From Aerococcus kribbianus (GTDB lineage: Bacteria; Bacillota; Bacilli; Lactobacillales; Aerococcaceae): a DNA stretch of 64,000 nt. The notes beneath the pieces were generated by a model. It saw nothing but the letters and a program-made list of their open reading frames with translations, did not search any database and was not told the origin of the DNA. The stretch lies in contig NZ_JAPRFR010000001.1 in NCBI RefSeq assembly GCF_026805545.1, forward strand, positions 372,001 to 436,000, read 5' to 3'. Positions 8,277 through 17,401 of this stretch are shown in pieces; position 1 is the stretch's first letter; each line of letters begins with the position of its first letter. The position numbers and the translations under genes were made by a program.

Positions 8277-9500
8277 TTATCCTAAAAGATAGTCTTTAGG
8301 TTTATAAAACTTCACGTGGTAATTATCCTTATCTTTATCAAAACGCATTTCTTCAATATATAGAATATCGGCATCCTTAATCCAGCGGTTTATTTCTGCT
8401 GGCGAGACAGTCATTTCTAAATAATCATATTGTGTTTTCATTTGATCAACAATCCCTGTAATAAGAGCCTCAATGCCCTCTTCCTCTTGAGCGGAAATAA
8501 AGACTGAGGGTTGGCTAAATAAAATTTTGCCTTGGTCGCTATTCTCAAGTAGGTCTGCTTTATTATACACAAATAGCACCGGAATCGTATCCATACCCAA
8601 TTCTTTTAATTGGTCTTTCACCACCGCTTCCTGATCAGCTGCATAGGGAGAAGAAGCATCCACAACAACTAAAAGTAAGTCAACTTGTCGGTTTTCTTCC
8701 AAAGTTGAATGGAAGGCGTCAATAATCATTGGTGGTAGGTATTGGATAAAACCAACTGTATCAGTGATAGTGAGTTTAAAATGGTTGGGCAGTGAAAACG
8801 TTCGTGTCAAAGGTGTCAACGTAGCAAACAATTGATCTGCCTGATAAGTTTCAGCACTAGAAATGTTGTTAATAATTGTCGATTTCCCAGCATTAGTATA
8901 ACCAATTAAGCCTAATTGAAATACTGAGGAAGCTTTTCTTTTTTCACGTGTCCGTTCACGATGGGCTTCAACTTCTGCCAATTCCTTCTTGATTTTTTGA
9001 ATTTCTTTACGTAAAACTCGGCGGTCTTGTTCGAGTTTTGTTTCCCCAGGGCCTCGACTACCGATTCCTCCAACTAGTCGCGACATCATTTGCCCAAAAC
9101 CTGATAGTCGGGGTAATAGGTACTCATTTTGAGCGAGTGCCACTTGGAGCTTTCCTTCCACGGATTGGGCACGTTGGGCGAAAATATCTAATATTAATTG
9201 CACCCGGTCAATCACAGGAATATCCAATTCGGCTTGGACATTATTATTTTGAGATGGACTCATTTGTTGGTAAAAGATGACCATGTCAGCTTCATAGGCT
9301 TGACTAATTTGGTCTAGTTCGTTTAATTTACCCCGACCAATAATAAAACGGTTATCAATCTTCTCCCGTTTTTGCGTGACTTCAGCCACAACTTGACCTC
9401 CTGCGGTGTCAACCAGTTCTTTTAGCTCAATCATTTGCATGGCAAAGCGTGCATCGCTGGTTTCTTGGTTTTGAAGTCCGACAGTTACAATTTTTTGCAT
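8277..9500 (-). CDS. hflX: GTPase HflX
   Basis: 407 residues. The N-terminal HflX domain contains the GRGKLNEL motif near residue 55; a coiled-coil linker (KEIQKIKKELAEVEAHRERTRE) follows, then a G domain with G1 GYTNAGKS, G3 DTVGF and G4 NKAD. HflX splits or recycles stalled 70S ribosomes, for instance after heat or antibiotic stress. The shape and order are normal. It starts one base after the miaA stop, with GGAG upstream. Last gene of the long minus-strand cluster. Confidence 0.95.
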   Translation of the reverse strand: MQKIVTVGLQNQETSDARFAMQMIELKELVDTAGGQVVAEVTQKREKIDNRFIIGRGKLNELDQISQAYEADMVIFYQQMSPSQNNNVQAELDIPVIDRVQLILDIFAQRAQSVEGKLQVALAQNEYLLPRLSGFGQMMSRLVGGIGSRGPGETKLEQDRRVLRKEIQKIKKELAEVEAHRERTREKRKASSVFQLGLIGYTNAGKSTIINNISSAETYQADQLFATLTPLTRTFSLPNHFKLTITDTVGFIQYLPPMIIDAFHSTLEENRQVDLLLVVVDASSPYAADQEAVVKDQLKELGMDTIPVLFVYNKADLLENSDQGKILFSQPSVFISAQEEEGIEALITGIVDQMKTQYDYLEMTVSPAEINRWIKDADILYIEEMRFDKDKDNYHVKFYKPKDYLLG

Positions 9501-9501
9501 A

Positions 9502-10452
9502 TTACTCCTTCTTATCCCTTAAAAAGTCAGCAATTTCTGTCATTAAGACAGCTTGACTTTCAGGTTCTTCTATTAAGTTAAATGAATGAACATTGGTCAT
9601 CCGGTTACGGATCCAGGTTTCCTGACGTTTGGCATAACGACGTGAATTTTGTTTTAGCTGTTGGCTAGCCTGTTCTAAGCTGATTGCTTCGGCAAAATAA
9701 GGGAAAAATTCCTTATAACCAATTGCTTTCATACTTTGTGCTTCTTTATCTAAGTTGGCCTCATAAATCATACGGGCTTCTTCTATTAAGCCCTCTTTAA
9801 TCATTAAATCGACTCTGTGATTAATTCGTTGATACAGCAGTTGTCGTTCTGTTGTTAAAGCTATAACGTATAAGTCATAAGGACTTTGATGATTATTGTG
9901 CGTTTCCTCTTGTTGGGAAAAGAGCTGATTGGAAAATGTACCGACTTCTAACATTCGAATGACTCGTTTTAGATTGTTGGGATGAACACGCGCTGCTGCT
10001 TGGGGATCGAGGGCTTGTAAACGCTGATAAACAGCTAGGTTCCCTTCTTGATTGGCAAGGTCATACATTGCTTGTCTAAAATGAGGATGAGGAGAAACAC
10101 TCTGCCCCAATGACAAATCATAGAGAAAGCTTTCCAGATAAAGACCGGTACCACCAACAACAATTGGAAGCTTGCCCTGAGCTGATAATTGCTTGGTAAC
10201 TTGCCGGGCATCTGTTTTAAAATCAGCAGCTGAATAGCCTTGCCAAATTTCTCGAATATCGATGAGATGATGACGGACTTGCCTTTGTTCTTGCGGGCTT
10301 GCCTTAGCAGTACCAATATCTAAGCCCTTATATATCTGCATGGAATCCCCATTAATAATCTCCCCATTAAATTCTTGGGCAATTGAAATACTAAGCGCCG
10401 TTTTCCCTACTGCAGTGGGACCAGTGATTACAATTAATTTTTCTTTTGTCAT
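9502..10452 (-). CDS. miaA: tRNA dimethylallyltransferase
   Basis: 316 residues of the IPP transferase family. The P-loop GPTAVGKT (residues 11-18), DSMQIYKGLDIGTAK near residue 36 and VGGTGLYLES near residue 98 are all present. MiaA adds a dimethylallyl group from DMAPP to A37 of tRNAs that read UNN codons. It depends on the isoprenoid pool to which IspA in the same cluster belongs. Coupled with hflX downstream, an arrangement common in bacteria. Confidence 0.95.
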   Translation of the reverse strand: MTKEKLIVITGPTAVGKTALSISIAQEFNGEIINGDSMQIYKGLDIGTAKASPQEQRQVRHHLIDIREIWQGYSAADFKTDARQVTKQLSAQGKLPIVVGGTGLYLESFLYDLSLGQSVSPHPHFRQAMYDLANQEGNLAVYQRLQALDPQAAARVHPNNLKRVIRMLEVGTFSNQLFSQQEETHNNHQSPYDLYVIALTTERQLLYQRINHRVDLMIKEGLIEEARMIYEANLDKEAQSMKAIGYKEFFPYFAEAISLEQASQQLKQNSRRYAKRQETWIRNRMTNVHSFNLIEEPESQAVLMTEIADFLRDKKE

Positions 10453-10464
10453 ATGCTTGTGCCC

Positions 10465-12159
10465 TCACCTACGTTTCGCTTTAAATTCTTCAGAATAATC
10501 TAAGAGTTCGGAAGCCGCTTCCAAGGAATGTTGGGTAAGCTGGGTGCCCGCTGTCATTTGAGCAATTTCTCCTACCCTTTGTTTTGATGTCAACTCTTTG
10601 ACTTCGGTAACGGTACGCTCTTTATCTTCTCGTTTTTGGATATGGAGATGGTGATCTGCCATAGCTGCTACTTGAGGCAAGTGGCTAATACATAAGACTT
10701 GGGCATGAAAAGCAATCTCTGCCATCTTATTGGCTATGGCTTGCGCCACGCGTCCTGACACTCCAGTATCTACTTCGTCAAAAATTATTGCCGTAACATT
10801 TTGCTGACTTTGTAATACTGTCTTCATTGCTAACATTAAACGCGACAATTCCCCACCTGAGGCGGTCTTAGCGAGTGCTTTAAAAGGCTCCCCAACATTA
10901 CTTTTAATTAAAAATTCCACCTGATCTAAACCATTGGCATGAATTGTATCTCCCATTTGGATAGCAACCTTAAATTCAGCTTTTTCCATATAGAGAGCTG
11001 CCAATTCATGGTTTATGGCCTGATTTAATTGTTGGGCCACCTTTTCTCTGACTTGGTGAAGTTTTTGGCCTTGTGCCAATACTTTTTCTTTGGCTTCTTG
11101 ATACTTGGCTTCCAGATCCGTTTGATAGGAGTCAAGATTTTCTAATTTCTCCAATTCAACTTGGGCCTGGTTACGAAAGGCCAGGATAGCTTTATCATCT
11201 GGGCCATATTTACGCTTAAGCTGACTATATAATTGCAAACGTGCCTCTATATCATCCAAACGTTGCGGATCATAGTAAAGACTATCTTGACTGGCTCGCA
11301 AGCTAGAAGCTAAATCTTGTAAACTATAATAGGCCGAATTAGCTTGGTCATAGGCATTTTCGTATTGGTCATCAATAGAGGAAATACTAGCCAATTCATT
11401 AATGACGTTAGCCAATAAATCAAGCACATTTACCTCTTGGTCAGTCAGAATTTGATTGCTAGCATTTAAAGCTTGCACTAGTTTTTCATAATTGCGCATT
11501 TGTTGTCGTTCTTCATTTAATTGACTTTCTTCACCTATTTGAATCTGACTTTGGTCAATTTCGTTAATTTGATAGGCGAGCAAGTCCATCCGTTGGGCCG
11601 TTTCCTGGTCGTTCAAGCTGGCTTTTTCACGAGCTTCTTTGCTGTCTCGATAGGCCTCATAGCTGACTTTATAATCAGTATAAACTTGAGGGGCTGTTTC
11701 TTGAGCAAAGGCATCAAGTAAATGAATATGCCGACTAGCCTGCATCAAGGATTGGTGCTCATTCTGTCCGTGAATATCGACAATAAATTGTCCCAATAAT
11801 TTTAGTAAGCTAACCGTCAATGATACCCCATTAACCTTTATCACATTTTTTCCCGTTTGGTTTAATTCTCGTTGAATTAATAATTGCTGGTCATCAAAGG
11901 GAATGTCATTATCTTCGAGAAAAGCTCGACCCTCCTCATTAATATCAGGCATGAAGAAGGTCCCTCTTAATTGATACTTATCCTCGCCGTAACGAATAAA
12001 GTCAGTCGAACCACGACCACCCATCAATTGACCAATGGCATCAATAATAATCGATTTTCCGGCACCAGTTTCTCCTGTTAATACCGTCATTCCCTCTGAA
12101 AAATCAATGGCAACTTGGTTAATAATAGCAAAGTTCTTAATTTCTAGCACTTGAAGCAT
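10465..12159 (-). CDS. recN: DNA repair protein RecN
   Basis: 564 residues of the SMC-like RecN family: Walker A GETGAGKS at residues 29-36, a long central coiled coil (about 160-380), then signature ASGGELSRLMLA and Walker B IIFDEVDTGVSG. RecN acts early at double-strand breaks. The ATG at 12159 is preferred to an in-frame GTG three codons earlier because AAGGTG then has normal spacing. The usual neighbour argR/ahrC, found between tlyA and recN in many Firmicutes, is absent here. Confidence 0.95.
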   Translation of the reverse strand: MLQVLEIKNFAIINQVAIDFSEGMTVLTGETGAGKSIIIDAIGQLMGGRGSTDFIRYGEDKYQLRGTFFMPDINEEGRAFLEDNDIPFDDQQLLIQRELNQTGKNVIKVNGVSLTVSLLKLLGQFIVDIHGQNEHQSLMQASRHIHLLDAFAQETAPQVYTDYKVSYEAYRDSKEAREKASLNDQETAQRMDLLAYQINEIDQSQIQIGEESQLNEERQQMRNYEKLVQALNASNQILTDQEVNVLDLLANVINELASISSIDDQYENAYDQANSAYYSLQDLASSLRASQDSLYYDPQRLDDIEARLQLYSQLKRKYGPDDKAILAFRNQAQVELEKLENLDSYQTDLEAKYQEAKEKVLAQGQKLHQVREKVAQQLNQAINHELAALYMEKAEFKVAIQMGDTIHANGLDQVEFLIKSNVGEPFKALAKTASGGELSRLMLAMKTVLQSQQNVTAIIFDEVDTGVSGRVAQAIANKMAEIAFHAQVLCISHLPQVAAMADHHLHIQKREDKERTVTEVKELTSKQRVGEIAQMTAGTQLTQHSLEAASELLDYSEEFKAKRR

Positions 12160-12180
12160 AATTATCACCTTCTTATGAGC

Positions 12181-12999
12181 TTAAACTAACAAGGTCTGAT
12201 GAGCAGTTTTAACTACCTCATCAACAACAATCGTGTCGGAAATTTCCCCTAGATCAGCAGCGGTATTTTCTAAATGAAGTAGAAATTCAATATTGCCTGT
12301 TCCACCTGTAATTGGCGAATAGGTAAGATTTTTAGCAATAAACCCTGTATCCTTAGCAATCGTTAATACATGGTCCAAAACATCTTTATGGGTAGCTGGG
12401 TCTCTAACAATCCCCTTTTTACCTACCTTGTCCCGACCCGCTTCAAATTGTGGCTTTACCAGTGCAGCTACTTGACCCCCAACTTTTAATATGTGATGTA
12501 AAGGAGGTAAAATCAACCCCAGTGAAATAAAGGATACATCGATACTGGCCAGTTCTGGTTGACCAGCGGTAAAGTCTTCTGGTTGGCTAAAACGAAAATT
12601 AGTTTGTTCCATGACAATCACCCGTTCATCTTGTCGTAAACGCCAATCCAATTGGTTAGTACCTACATCTAAAGCGTAGACCTGTTTAGCCCCTGATTGC
12701 AAAGCAAAATCAGTGAAGCCACCTGTTGAAGAGCCAATATCCAGCATGATTTTATCTGAAAAATCGATAGCAAAATTTTCTTTGGCTTTCATTAATTTCA
12801 ACGCGCCTCGCGAAACATATGGGAAATCATCCCCTTTAATTTCTAATCGACAGTTGATAGGCATTTTTTCCCCAGCTTTATCAACCCGCTCTTGCTTGTC
12901 AGTATAAACTTGTCCAGCCATGATGTAGCGTTTAGCTTTTTCACGAGAAGGCGCCAAGCCCTGTTTGACCATTAAAATGTCTGCACGTTCTTTGTCCAT
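12181..12999 (-). CDS. tlyA: TlyA-family rRNA (cytidine-2'-O)-methyltransferase
   Basis: 272 residues: an N-terminal S4 RNA-binding domain (about 1-60, with APSREKAKRYIMAGQVY) and an FtsJ-like Rossmann domain with the SAM motif LDIGSSTGGFTDFAL near residue 85. Members methylate ribosomal RNA and were once annotated as haemolysins (YqxC in Bacillus). It sits between ispA and recN, the conserved position in Firmicutes. AAGGAAG precedes the ATG. Confidence 0.9.
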   Translation of the reverse strand: MDKERADILMVKQGLAPSREKAKRYIMAGQVYTDKQERVDKAGEKMPINCRLEIKGDDFPYVSRGALKLMKAKENFAIDFSDKIMLDIGSSTGGFTDFALQSGAKQVYALDVGTNQLDWRLRQDERVIVMEQTNFRFSQPEDFTAGQPELASIDVSFISLGLILPPLHHILKVGGQVAALVKPQFEAGRDKVGKKGIVRDPATHKDVLDHVLTIAKDTGFIAKNLTYSPITGGTGNIEFLLHLENTAADLGEISDTIVVDEVVKTAHQTLLV

Positions 13000-13010
13000 A
13001 AGTCACTTCC

Positions 13011-13898
13011 TTATAAGCTTAAATAATCAAGGAATCCTGCCATCAAGTCACTATCAAAATCGGCATTATACTCTTTAATCCGAGCTAAGCTAGCTTGGCA
13101 AGTGTCAATTTCAGCTTGTAAGCTATCTTTAGCCCCTTGAGTGCTTAAGAGAGCAGGATAGGTGTTTTTTTCATGGCTTTCATCTGAAGCTGCTTGCTTT
13201 CCTCTTTGTTCGTCGGTCCATAAGACTTCTTGTAAGTCATTATGAATTTGATAGGCCAAGCCAAAATGGGAGGCAAAGTGACTAAGTTCTGAGCGGATAT
13301 CCGCACTTAAATCTAAAATAATAGCGGCCGCTTCGAGAGCAAAGCGCATGAGGGCAGCTGTTTTTTTATCATGAATCGCCTGAAGTTCCTCCAAATTGAG
13401 CTCCAGACCTTCACCCAAAATATCATTAATTTGACCACCAACCATGCCTAACATCCCAGCTGTTTCACTGAGTCGAGACACTAAGGCTAATTTCTTTGTG
13501 TCAGAATCCACTCGATCATCATTGCTTATAATGTAAAAGGCATGAGTTAATAAGGCATCTCCGGCTAAAATAGCAGTAGCTTCATCAAAGGCTTTATGGT
13601 TAGACAGCTGTCCACGCCGATAATCATCATCATCCATAGCCGGTAAATCATCATGAATCAAGGAATAAGTATGGATTGATTCTAAAGCCGCTGCAGCCGC
13701 CATGCCTTGGTCAACCGGTCCTTGAAATGCTTTTAGGGTTGCTAATACCATAAGGGGACGAATCCGTTTACCACCATTAGCCAAGGAATAACGCATAGAA
13801 TAAACTAAATTTTTATTGGAGTAATTATTTTGATAGACCTGATCGAGGTAATCATTAAAGTCAGCAATAGTCAGGTCACTAAATTGTCCAAGTTTCAT
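13011..13898 (-). CDS. ispA: Short-chain polyprenyl (farnesyl-type) diphosphate synthase, altered second Asp motif
   Basis: 295 residues of the trans-prenyltransferase family, expected to condense IPP with DMAPP/GPP to farnesyl or geranylgeranyl diphosphate. The first aspartate-rich motif is intact (LIHDDLPAMDDDDYRRG near residue 80). The second, normally DDxxD in a GxxxQxxDDxxD context, reads GLAYQIHNDLQEV, so Asn and Glu replace the first and last Asp. Lys-Asn-Thr-Tyr-Pro (KNTYP) follows as usual. Stop of xseB and start of ispA overlap as ATGA. Either a tolerated variant or one with altered activity; the family call itself is firm. Confidence 0.9.
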   Translation of the reverse strand: MKLGQFSDLTIADFNDYLDQVYQNNYSNKNLVYSMRYSLANGGKRIRPLMVLATLKAFQGPVDQGMAAAAALESIHTYSLIHDDLPAMDDDDYRRGQLSNHKAFDEATAILAGDALLTHAFYIISNDDRVDSDTKKLALVSRLSETAGMLGMVGGQINDILGEGLELNLEELQAIHDKKTAALMRFALEAAAIILDLSADIRSELSHFASHFGLAYQIHNDLQEVLWTDEQRGKQAASDESHEKNTYPALLSTQGAKDSLQAEIDTCQASLARIKEYNADFDSDLMAGFLDYLSL

Positions 13899-14158
13899 TT
13901 TTCTTCCTCTTTTCTATGGCTTTGACTGGAGTCACTAGCATCAAAATCTTTTAAAGACCCATCTTCTGCCACTAATTTAGTCATGGTTTCTTCTGCCTGG
14001 GCCAACTCTTGGCTACAGAACTGACTTAGCACCATACCATCTTGAAAGGCAGCCATAGATTCTTCCAAAGGCACATTGCCATTTTGTAATTTTTCTACGA
14101 TTTTTTCCAAGGCTTCCATCGCTTCTTCAAAGGTCATTTTACTGGTATCTACAGCCAT
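13895..14158 (-). CDS. xseB: Exodeoxyribonuclease VII small subunit
   Basis: 87 residues. TFEEAMEALEKIVEKLQNGNVPLEESMAAFQ is the XseB hallmark helical hairpin. It assembles several-fold around the large subunit XseA, encoded four bases upstream, to degrade single-stranded DNA. The C-terminal 15 residues are charged and dispensable-looking. Overlaps ispA by four bases. Confidence 0.94.
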   Translation of the reverse strand: MAVDTSKMTFEEAMEALEKIVEKLQNGNVPLEESMAAFQDGMVLSQFCSQELAQAEETMTKLVAEDGSLKDFDASDSSQSHRKEEEK

Positions 14159-14161
14159 ATT

Positions 14162-15514
14162 TTACTCCTTTTTTTGCTTGTTTTTAGAACTTGCAGTTAC
14201 ATTTGCATAAATTTTCCCATCAGCTAGATGAATCTTCAAGCGATCACCAATATCAATTTGACTCACTGAGTGAACAGGACCCTGGTCATTGGCTAAAAAA
14301 GCATAACCCTTACCCAATACTTTTAATGGGGACAAAGCATCTAATTGCTTGATCAAGGCCTGTAAGCGATGGGACTGATTAGTTAAACTTGTTTGAATTG
14401 ATGAATGTAAATCTCTATGTAAGCTTTGTTGATTTTTTTTTGCTTGCCAAAGCATTTCCTTAGGACTCGCCTGGTCTAAACCGCGCACCTGCTTATTGAG
14501 ACGATCTTTTTTATCAGTCAATTGCCCTTGCAAGGCGAATAATAAGTCTTGATTGGTCTGGCCTAAACGAAGATTTTGAATTTCATACAAGCGTTGAGGC
14601 TCCTTAAAGAAGTAGGCCGACTGTAATTTCAGCAAACGTTTGCGATAATCTAGTACTTCCTGGTTGGTTGCTTGATAAATGCGCCTTTGCCAGTCTTTTA
14701 TTTTCAATAACATGTCACGCAAAACAGGGGTAGCAATCTCAGCAGCAGCAGTTGGTGTCGCTGCCCTTACATCTGCCACATAATCCACTAAGGTGGTGTC
14801 GGTTTCATGCCCCACTGAACTAATCACTGGAATTGGCATGGCCGCAACTTGGCGCACGACTATTTCCTCATTGAAGGGCCAGAGATCTTCAATTGAGCCT
14901 CCTCCCCTACCAATAATCACTAGGTCATAGTAATCATTTTGGGCAATTCGTTTCAAATTAGCGACTAAACTATCTTTCGCTTTAGCGCCCTGAACTTGAC
15001 TAGGATAAAGATTAAGTTGAACAATCGGATAGCGGCGTTTAACAGTAGTAATGATATCACGTATAACCGCACCAGATTCAGACGTTACAACAGCAATTCG
15101 TTTAGGGTAGGATGGGATAGCCTTATGGTCAAAATCAAACAAGCCTTCTTTGGCTAATTTTTCTTTTAATTGTTCAAAAGCTTGATAGAATTGGCCCAGG
15201 CCATCCGGTAAAATGTCATCGATATATATCTGGTAAGCCCCGTTACCTTCATAAACCCCCACGTGACCCACGACATAAACGTTCATTCCAACTTCCAAAT
15301 TAAATTTTAATTTTTGGAATTGGTTTTTAAACATGACCGCAGCAATCAAGGCTTTATCGTCTTTTAATGAAAAGTACTGGTGGCCATTGGGGCGTTTCCG
15401 ATAGTTTGATACTTCCCCACGCAAGAGCACCCGTTCCAGATAAGGATCACGAGTAAACTTTGCTTTAATATAATGACTAAGCTGGCTCACTGTCAAATAT
15501 TGGTCTTTATCCAT
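14162..15514 (-). CDS. xseA: Exodeoxyribonuclease VII large subunit
   Basis: 450 residues. The N-terminal OB fold contains RGEVSNYRKRPNGHQYFSLKD near residue 29; the catalytic core has TSESGAVIRDI and GRGGGSIEDLWPFNEE, both strictly typical; a coiled-coil region occupies about 260-390. Exonuclease VII digests single-stranded DNA in both directions, in mismatch repair and damage clearance. It starts inside the last codons of folD (eight-base overlap), indicating coupling. Confidence 0.95.
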   Translation of the reverse strand: MDKDQYLTVSQLSHYIKAKFTRDPYLERVLLRGEVSNYRKRPNGHQYFSLKDDKALIAAVMFKNQFQKLKFNLEVGMNVYVVGHVGVYEGNGAYQIYIDDILPDGLGQFYQAFEQLKEKLAKEGLFDFDHKAIPSYPKRIAVVTSESGAVIRDIITTVKRRYPIVQLNLYPSQVQGAKAKDSLVANLKRIAQNDYYDLVIIGRGGGSIEDLWPFNEEIVVRQVAAMPIPVISSVGHETDTTLVDYVADVRAATPTAAAEIATPVLRDMLLKIKDWQRRIYQATNQEVLDYRKRLLKLQSAYFFKEPQRLYEIQNLRLGQTNQDLLFALQGQLTDKKDRLNKQVRGLDQASPKEMLWQAKKNQQSLHRDLHSSIQTSLTNQSHRLQALIKQLDALSPLKVLGKGYAFLANDQGPVHSVSQIDIGDRLKIHLADGKIYANVTASSKNKQKKE

Positions 15515-16355
15515 AACATTCCGCCCTTAATTTATCAACAAATTGTTTAAACAACATGACATTGGTCACCGGACCTACCCCACCAGGAACGGGGGAAATA
15601 GCTTTGGCTTTAGGGGCAACCGACGCAAAATCGACATCTCCTACTAATTTTCCTTGGTCATTAAAATTGATTCCAATATCAATCACTATGGCTCCCTCCT
15701 TAACCATATCTCCAGTGATAAATTCGGGAGAACCGATTGCGACACATAAAATATCCGCTGCTTGTGTCATTGCCTTTAGATTCTGTGATTGACGATGACA
15801 TAAGGTCACCGTACATTCTTTTTGTAAAAGTAATTCTGCCAAAGGTTTACCGACAATAGCTGACCGACCGACCATGACGGCATGTTTTCCTTTAAAATCT
15901 GTGCCAATTTCCTCCAACAAGGAAATGGCAGCTAAGGGAGTATTGGGAATTCGGGTTGGCGAATAGGTGAGCAAATTACCCAAGTGGGCAGGATGAATGG
16001 CATCACAATCTTTATTGGGCGAGATACTTAAGACCACACGTTTACGATCGATATGATCAGGCAGAGGCATTTCTACCATAATTCCTTGCACACTCTCGTC
16101 ATTATTCAATTGCTCAATCACAGCAAGAACCTCTTCTGTACTCGCATCATCTGCGAGCTCTTTAATCCCATAATCAATCCCTAATTTACTAGCAAATTTT
16201 TGCTTTTGCCGTGAATAGGTATAAGAAGCAGGGTCGGACCCCACATAGACGGTAATGATTTTGGGCACAATGCCAGCTGTTCGCAGTTGAGCCACTTGTT
16301 TTTGCATAAGGCTGACTTCTCGTTCTACTAGAGATTTAGAATTAATTATTGTCAT
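15507..16355 (-). CDS. folD: Methylenetetrahydrofolate dehydrogenase/cyclohydrolase
   Basis: 282 residues from the chosen ATG. VGSDPASYTYSRQKQKFA carries the catalytic Tyr/Lys region, GIMVEMPLP the folate pocket, and VGRSAIVGKPLAELLL the NADP-binding loop; SPVPGGVGPVTNVML closes the protein. It interconverts methylene-, methenyl- and 10-formyl-tetrahydrofolate for purine and fMet synthesis. A longer frame to 16403 exists, but ATAGGTG upstream of 16355 and family length support this start. Confidence 0.95.
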   Translation of the reverse strand: MTIINSKSLVEREVSLMQKQVAQLRTAGIVPKIITVYVGSDPASYTYSRQKQKFASKLGIDYGIKELADDASTEEVLAVIEQLNNDESVQGIMVEMPLPDHIDRKRVVLSISPNKDCDAIHPAHLGNLLTYSPTRIPNTPLAAISLLEEIGTDFKGKHAVMVGRSAIVGKPLAELLLQKECTVTLCHRQSQNLKAMTQAADILCVAIGSPEFITGDMVKEGAIVIDIGINFNDQGKLVGDVDFASVAPKAKAISPVPGGVGPVTNVMLFKQFVDKLRAECYG

Positions 16356-16416
16356 TTTGTCACCTATCTTTTTTAAAAGGACTAGATTGACAAATGCCAA
16401 CATAGTCCTTTACCTG

Positions 16417-16974
16417 TTATTGGTCCAAATCAGCTAGAATATTAGCTAATACACCATTAATAAATTTTCTTGATGCGTCATCGGAATAGCATTTAGCTAA
16501 TTCCAAAGCTTCCGATAGGGCCACCACATTAGGAACCACTTCTTCAGAGCTATAGCACATTTCATAGACTGCTAAACGTAAAATTTGAAGATTGATTTTT
16601 TCTAAACGTTGCACTGACCATCGCCCTTGAATATGTGCGTCAATCATTTGGTCTAACTCTTCTTGGTGGTTATGAATACCCGTAATAAGTTCGACTAAAT
16701 AAGGAGGAATACCTTCTTTACTGACATCATTCTTGAGGTCAGTAAAGTTACTCTTAGAAAGGTCCTTTACTTGTTCTATTTTTTTAATCGGCGTCAGATG
16801 ATTACTTAACTGCTCAAACTCCTCGTCACCAATTTCTGATTGTTGGGTAAATTGCACCAATAAATCACGATTAGCTAAATAATACTGGAAAGAAGCTGTC
16901 AAGTCGGAATCTTGGTTGATATCATGCTCATAAAGAAATAAAACTGCGAGTTCACGTATTTGGGAATTTTGCAA
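16417..16974 (-). CDS. nusB: Transcription antitermination factor NusB, with internal insert
   Basis: 185 residues against the usual 130-150. The N-terminus (IRELAVLFLYEHD) and the C-terminal half (SVQRLEKINLQILRLAVYEM, PNVVALSEALELAKCYSDD) are clear NusB; the extra length is an insert at about residues 45-85. NusB with NusE/S10 binds boxA RNA and promotes ribosomal RNA antitermination. The start codon is TTG at 16974, preceded by AGGTG ten bases upstream; no ATG gives a full N-terminal helix. Conserved place between yqhY and folD. Confidence 0.92.
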   Translation of the reverse strand: MQNSQIRELAVLFLYEHDINQDSDLTASFQYYLANRDLLVQFTQQSEIGDEEFEQLSNHLTPIKKIEQVKDLSKSNFTDLKNDVSKEGIPPYLVELITGIHNHQEELDQMIDAHIQGRWSVQRLEKINLQILRLAVYEMCYSSEEVVPNVVALSEALELAKCYSDDASRKFINGVLANILADLDQ

Positions 16975-16987
16975 TGTTACCAGTCAC

Positions 16988-17365
16988 CTACTTCACTAAT
17001 TCTTTATTGATATTGAGATTAATCACTGAGATATTAACTTCTGCTAGTTCAATATCAGTCATATTAGCCACTTGTTCAGTAATGGCTTCTTGAAGATTAA
17101 AGCAAACATTAGGGACAGAAACCCCATAATCTAAGACCACCGCCATGTCTAAGGAAATATGGTCAGTATCATTTTCGTAAAGAAAGGCACTTTCTTCCTT
17201 AGTAAATAAACTTTGTAAATTATTGTTTGGTCGCTTAACCGCATAAACGCCAGGAATTTGTTTAGCTGTTTCCACTGCAATACCAGAAATCACTTGGGCA
17301 GAAATATCAATATCACCTAACTGACTATCGTCCCATTGTTGGTTATTTTGTTTATTTGTTGACAT
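16988..17365 (-). CDS. Asp23/Gls24-family envelope stress protein (YqhY type)
   Basis: 125 residues. ISAQVISGIAVETAKQIPGVYAV and VVLDYGVSVPNVCFNLQEAI are typical of the Asp23/Gls24 family. The hydrophilic N-terminus is rich in Asn/Gln/Asp. In Bacillus the homologue YqhY lies next to accBC and nusB and affects acetyl-CoA carboxylase activity; here accBC is not adjacent, only nusB. AGGAGG precedes the ATG. Confidence 0.9.
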   Translation of the reverse strand: MSTNKQNNQQWDDSQLGDIDISAQVISGIAVETAKQIPGVYAVKRPNNNLQSLFTKEESAFLYENDTDHISLDMAVVLDYGVSVPNVCFNLQEAITEQVANMTDIELAEVNISVINLNINKELVK

Positions 17366-17401
17366 AATGATCCTCCTTTAAGCAATTTTAATATGTAATG
17401 T

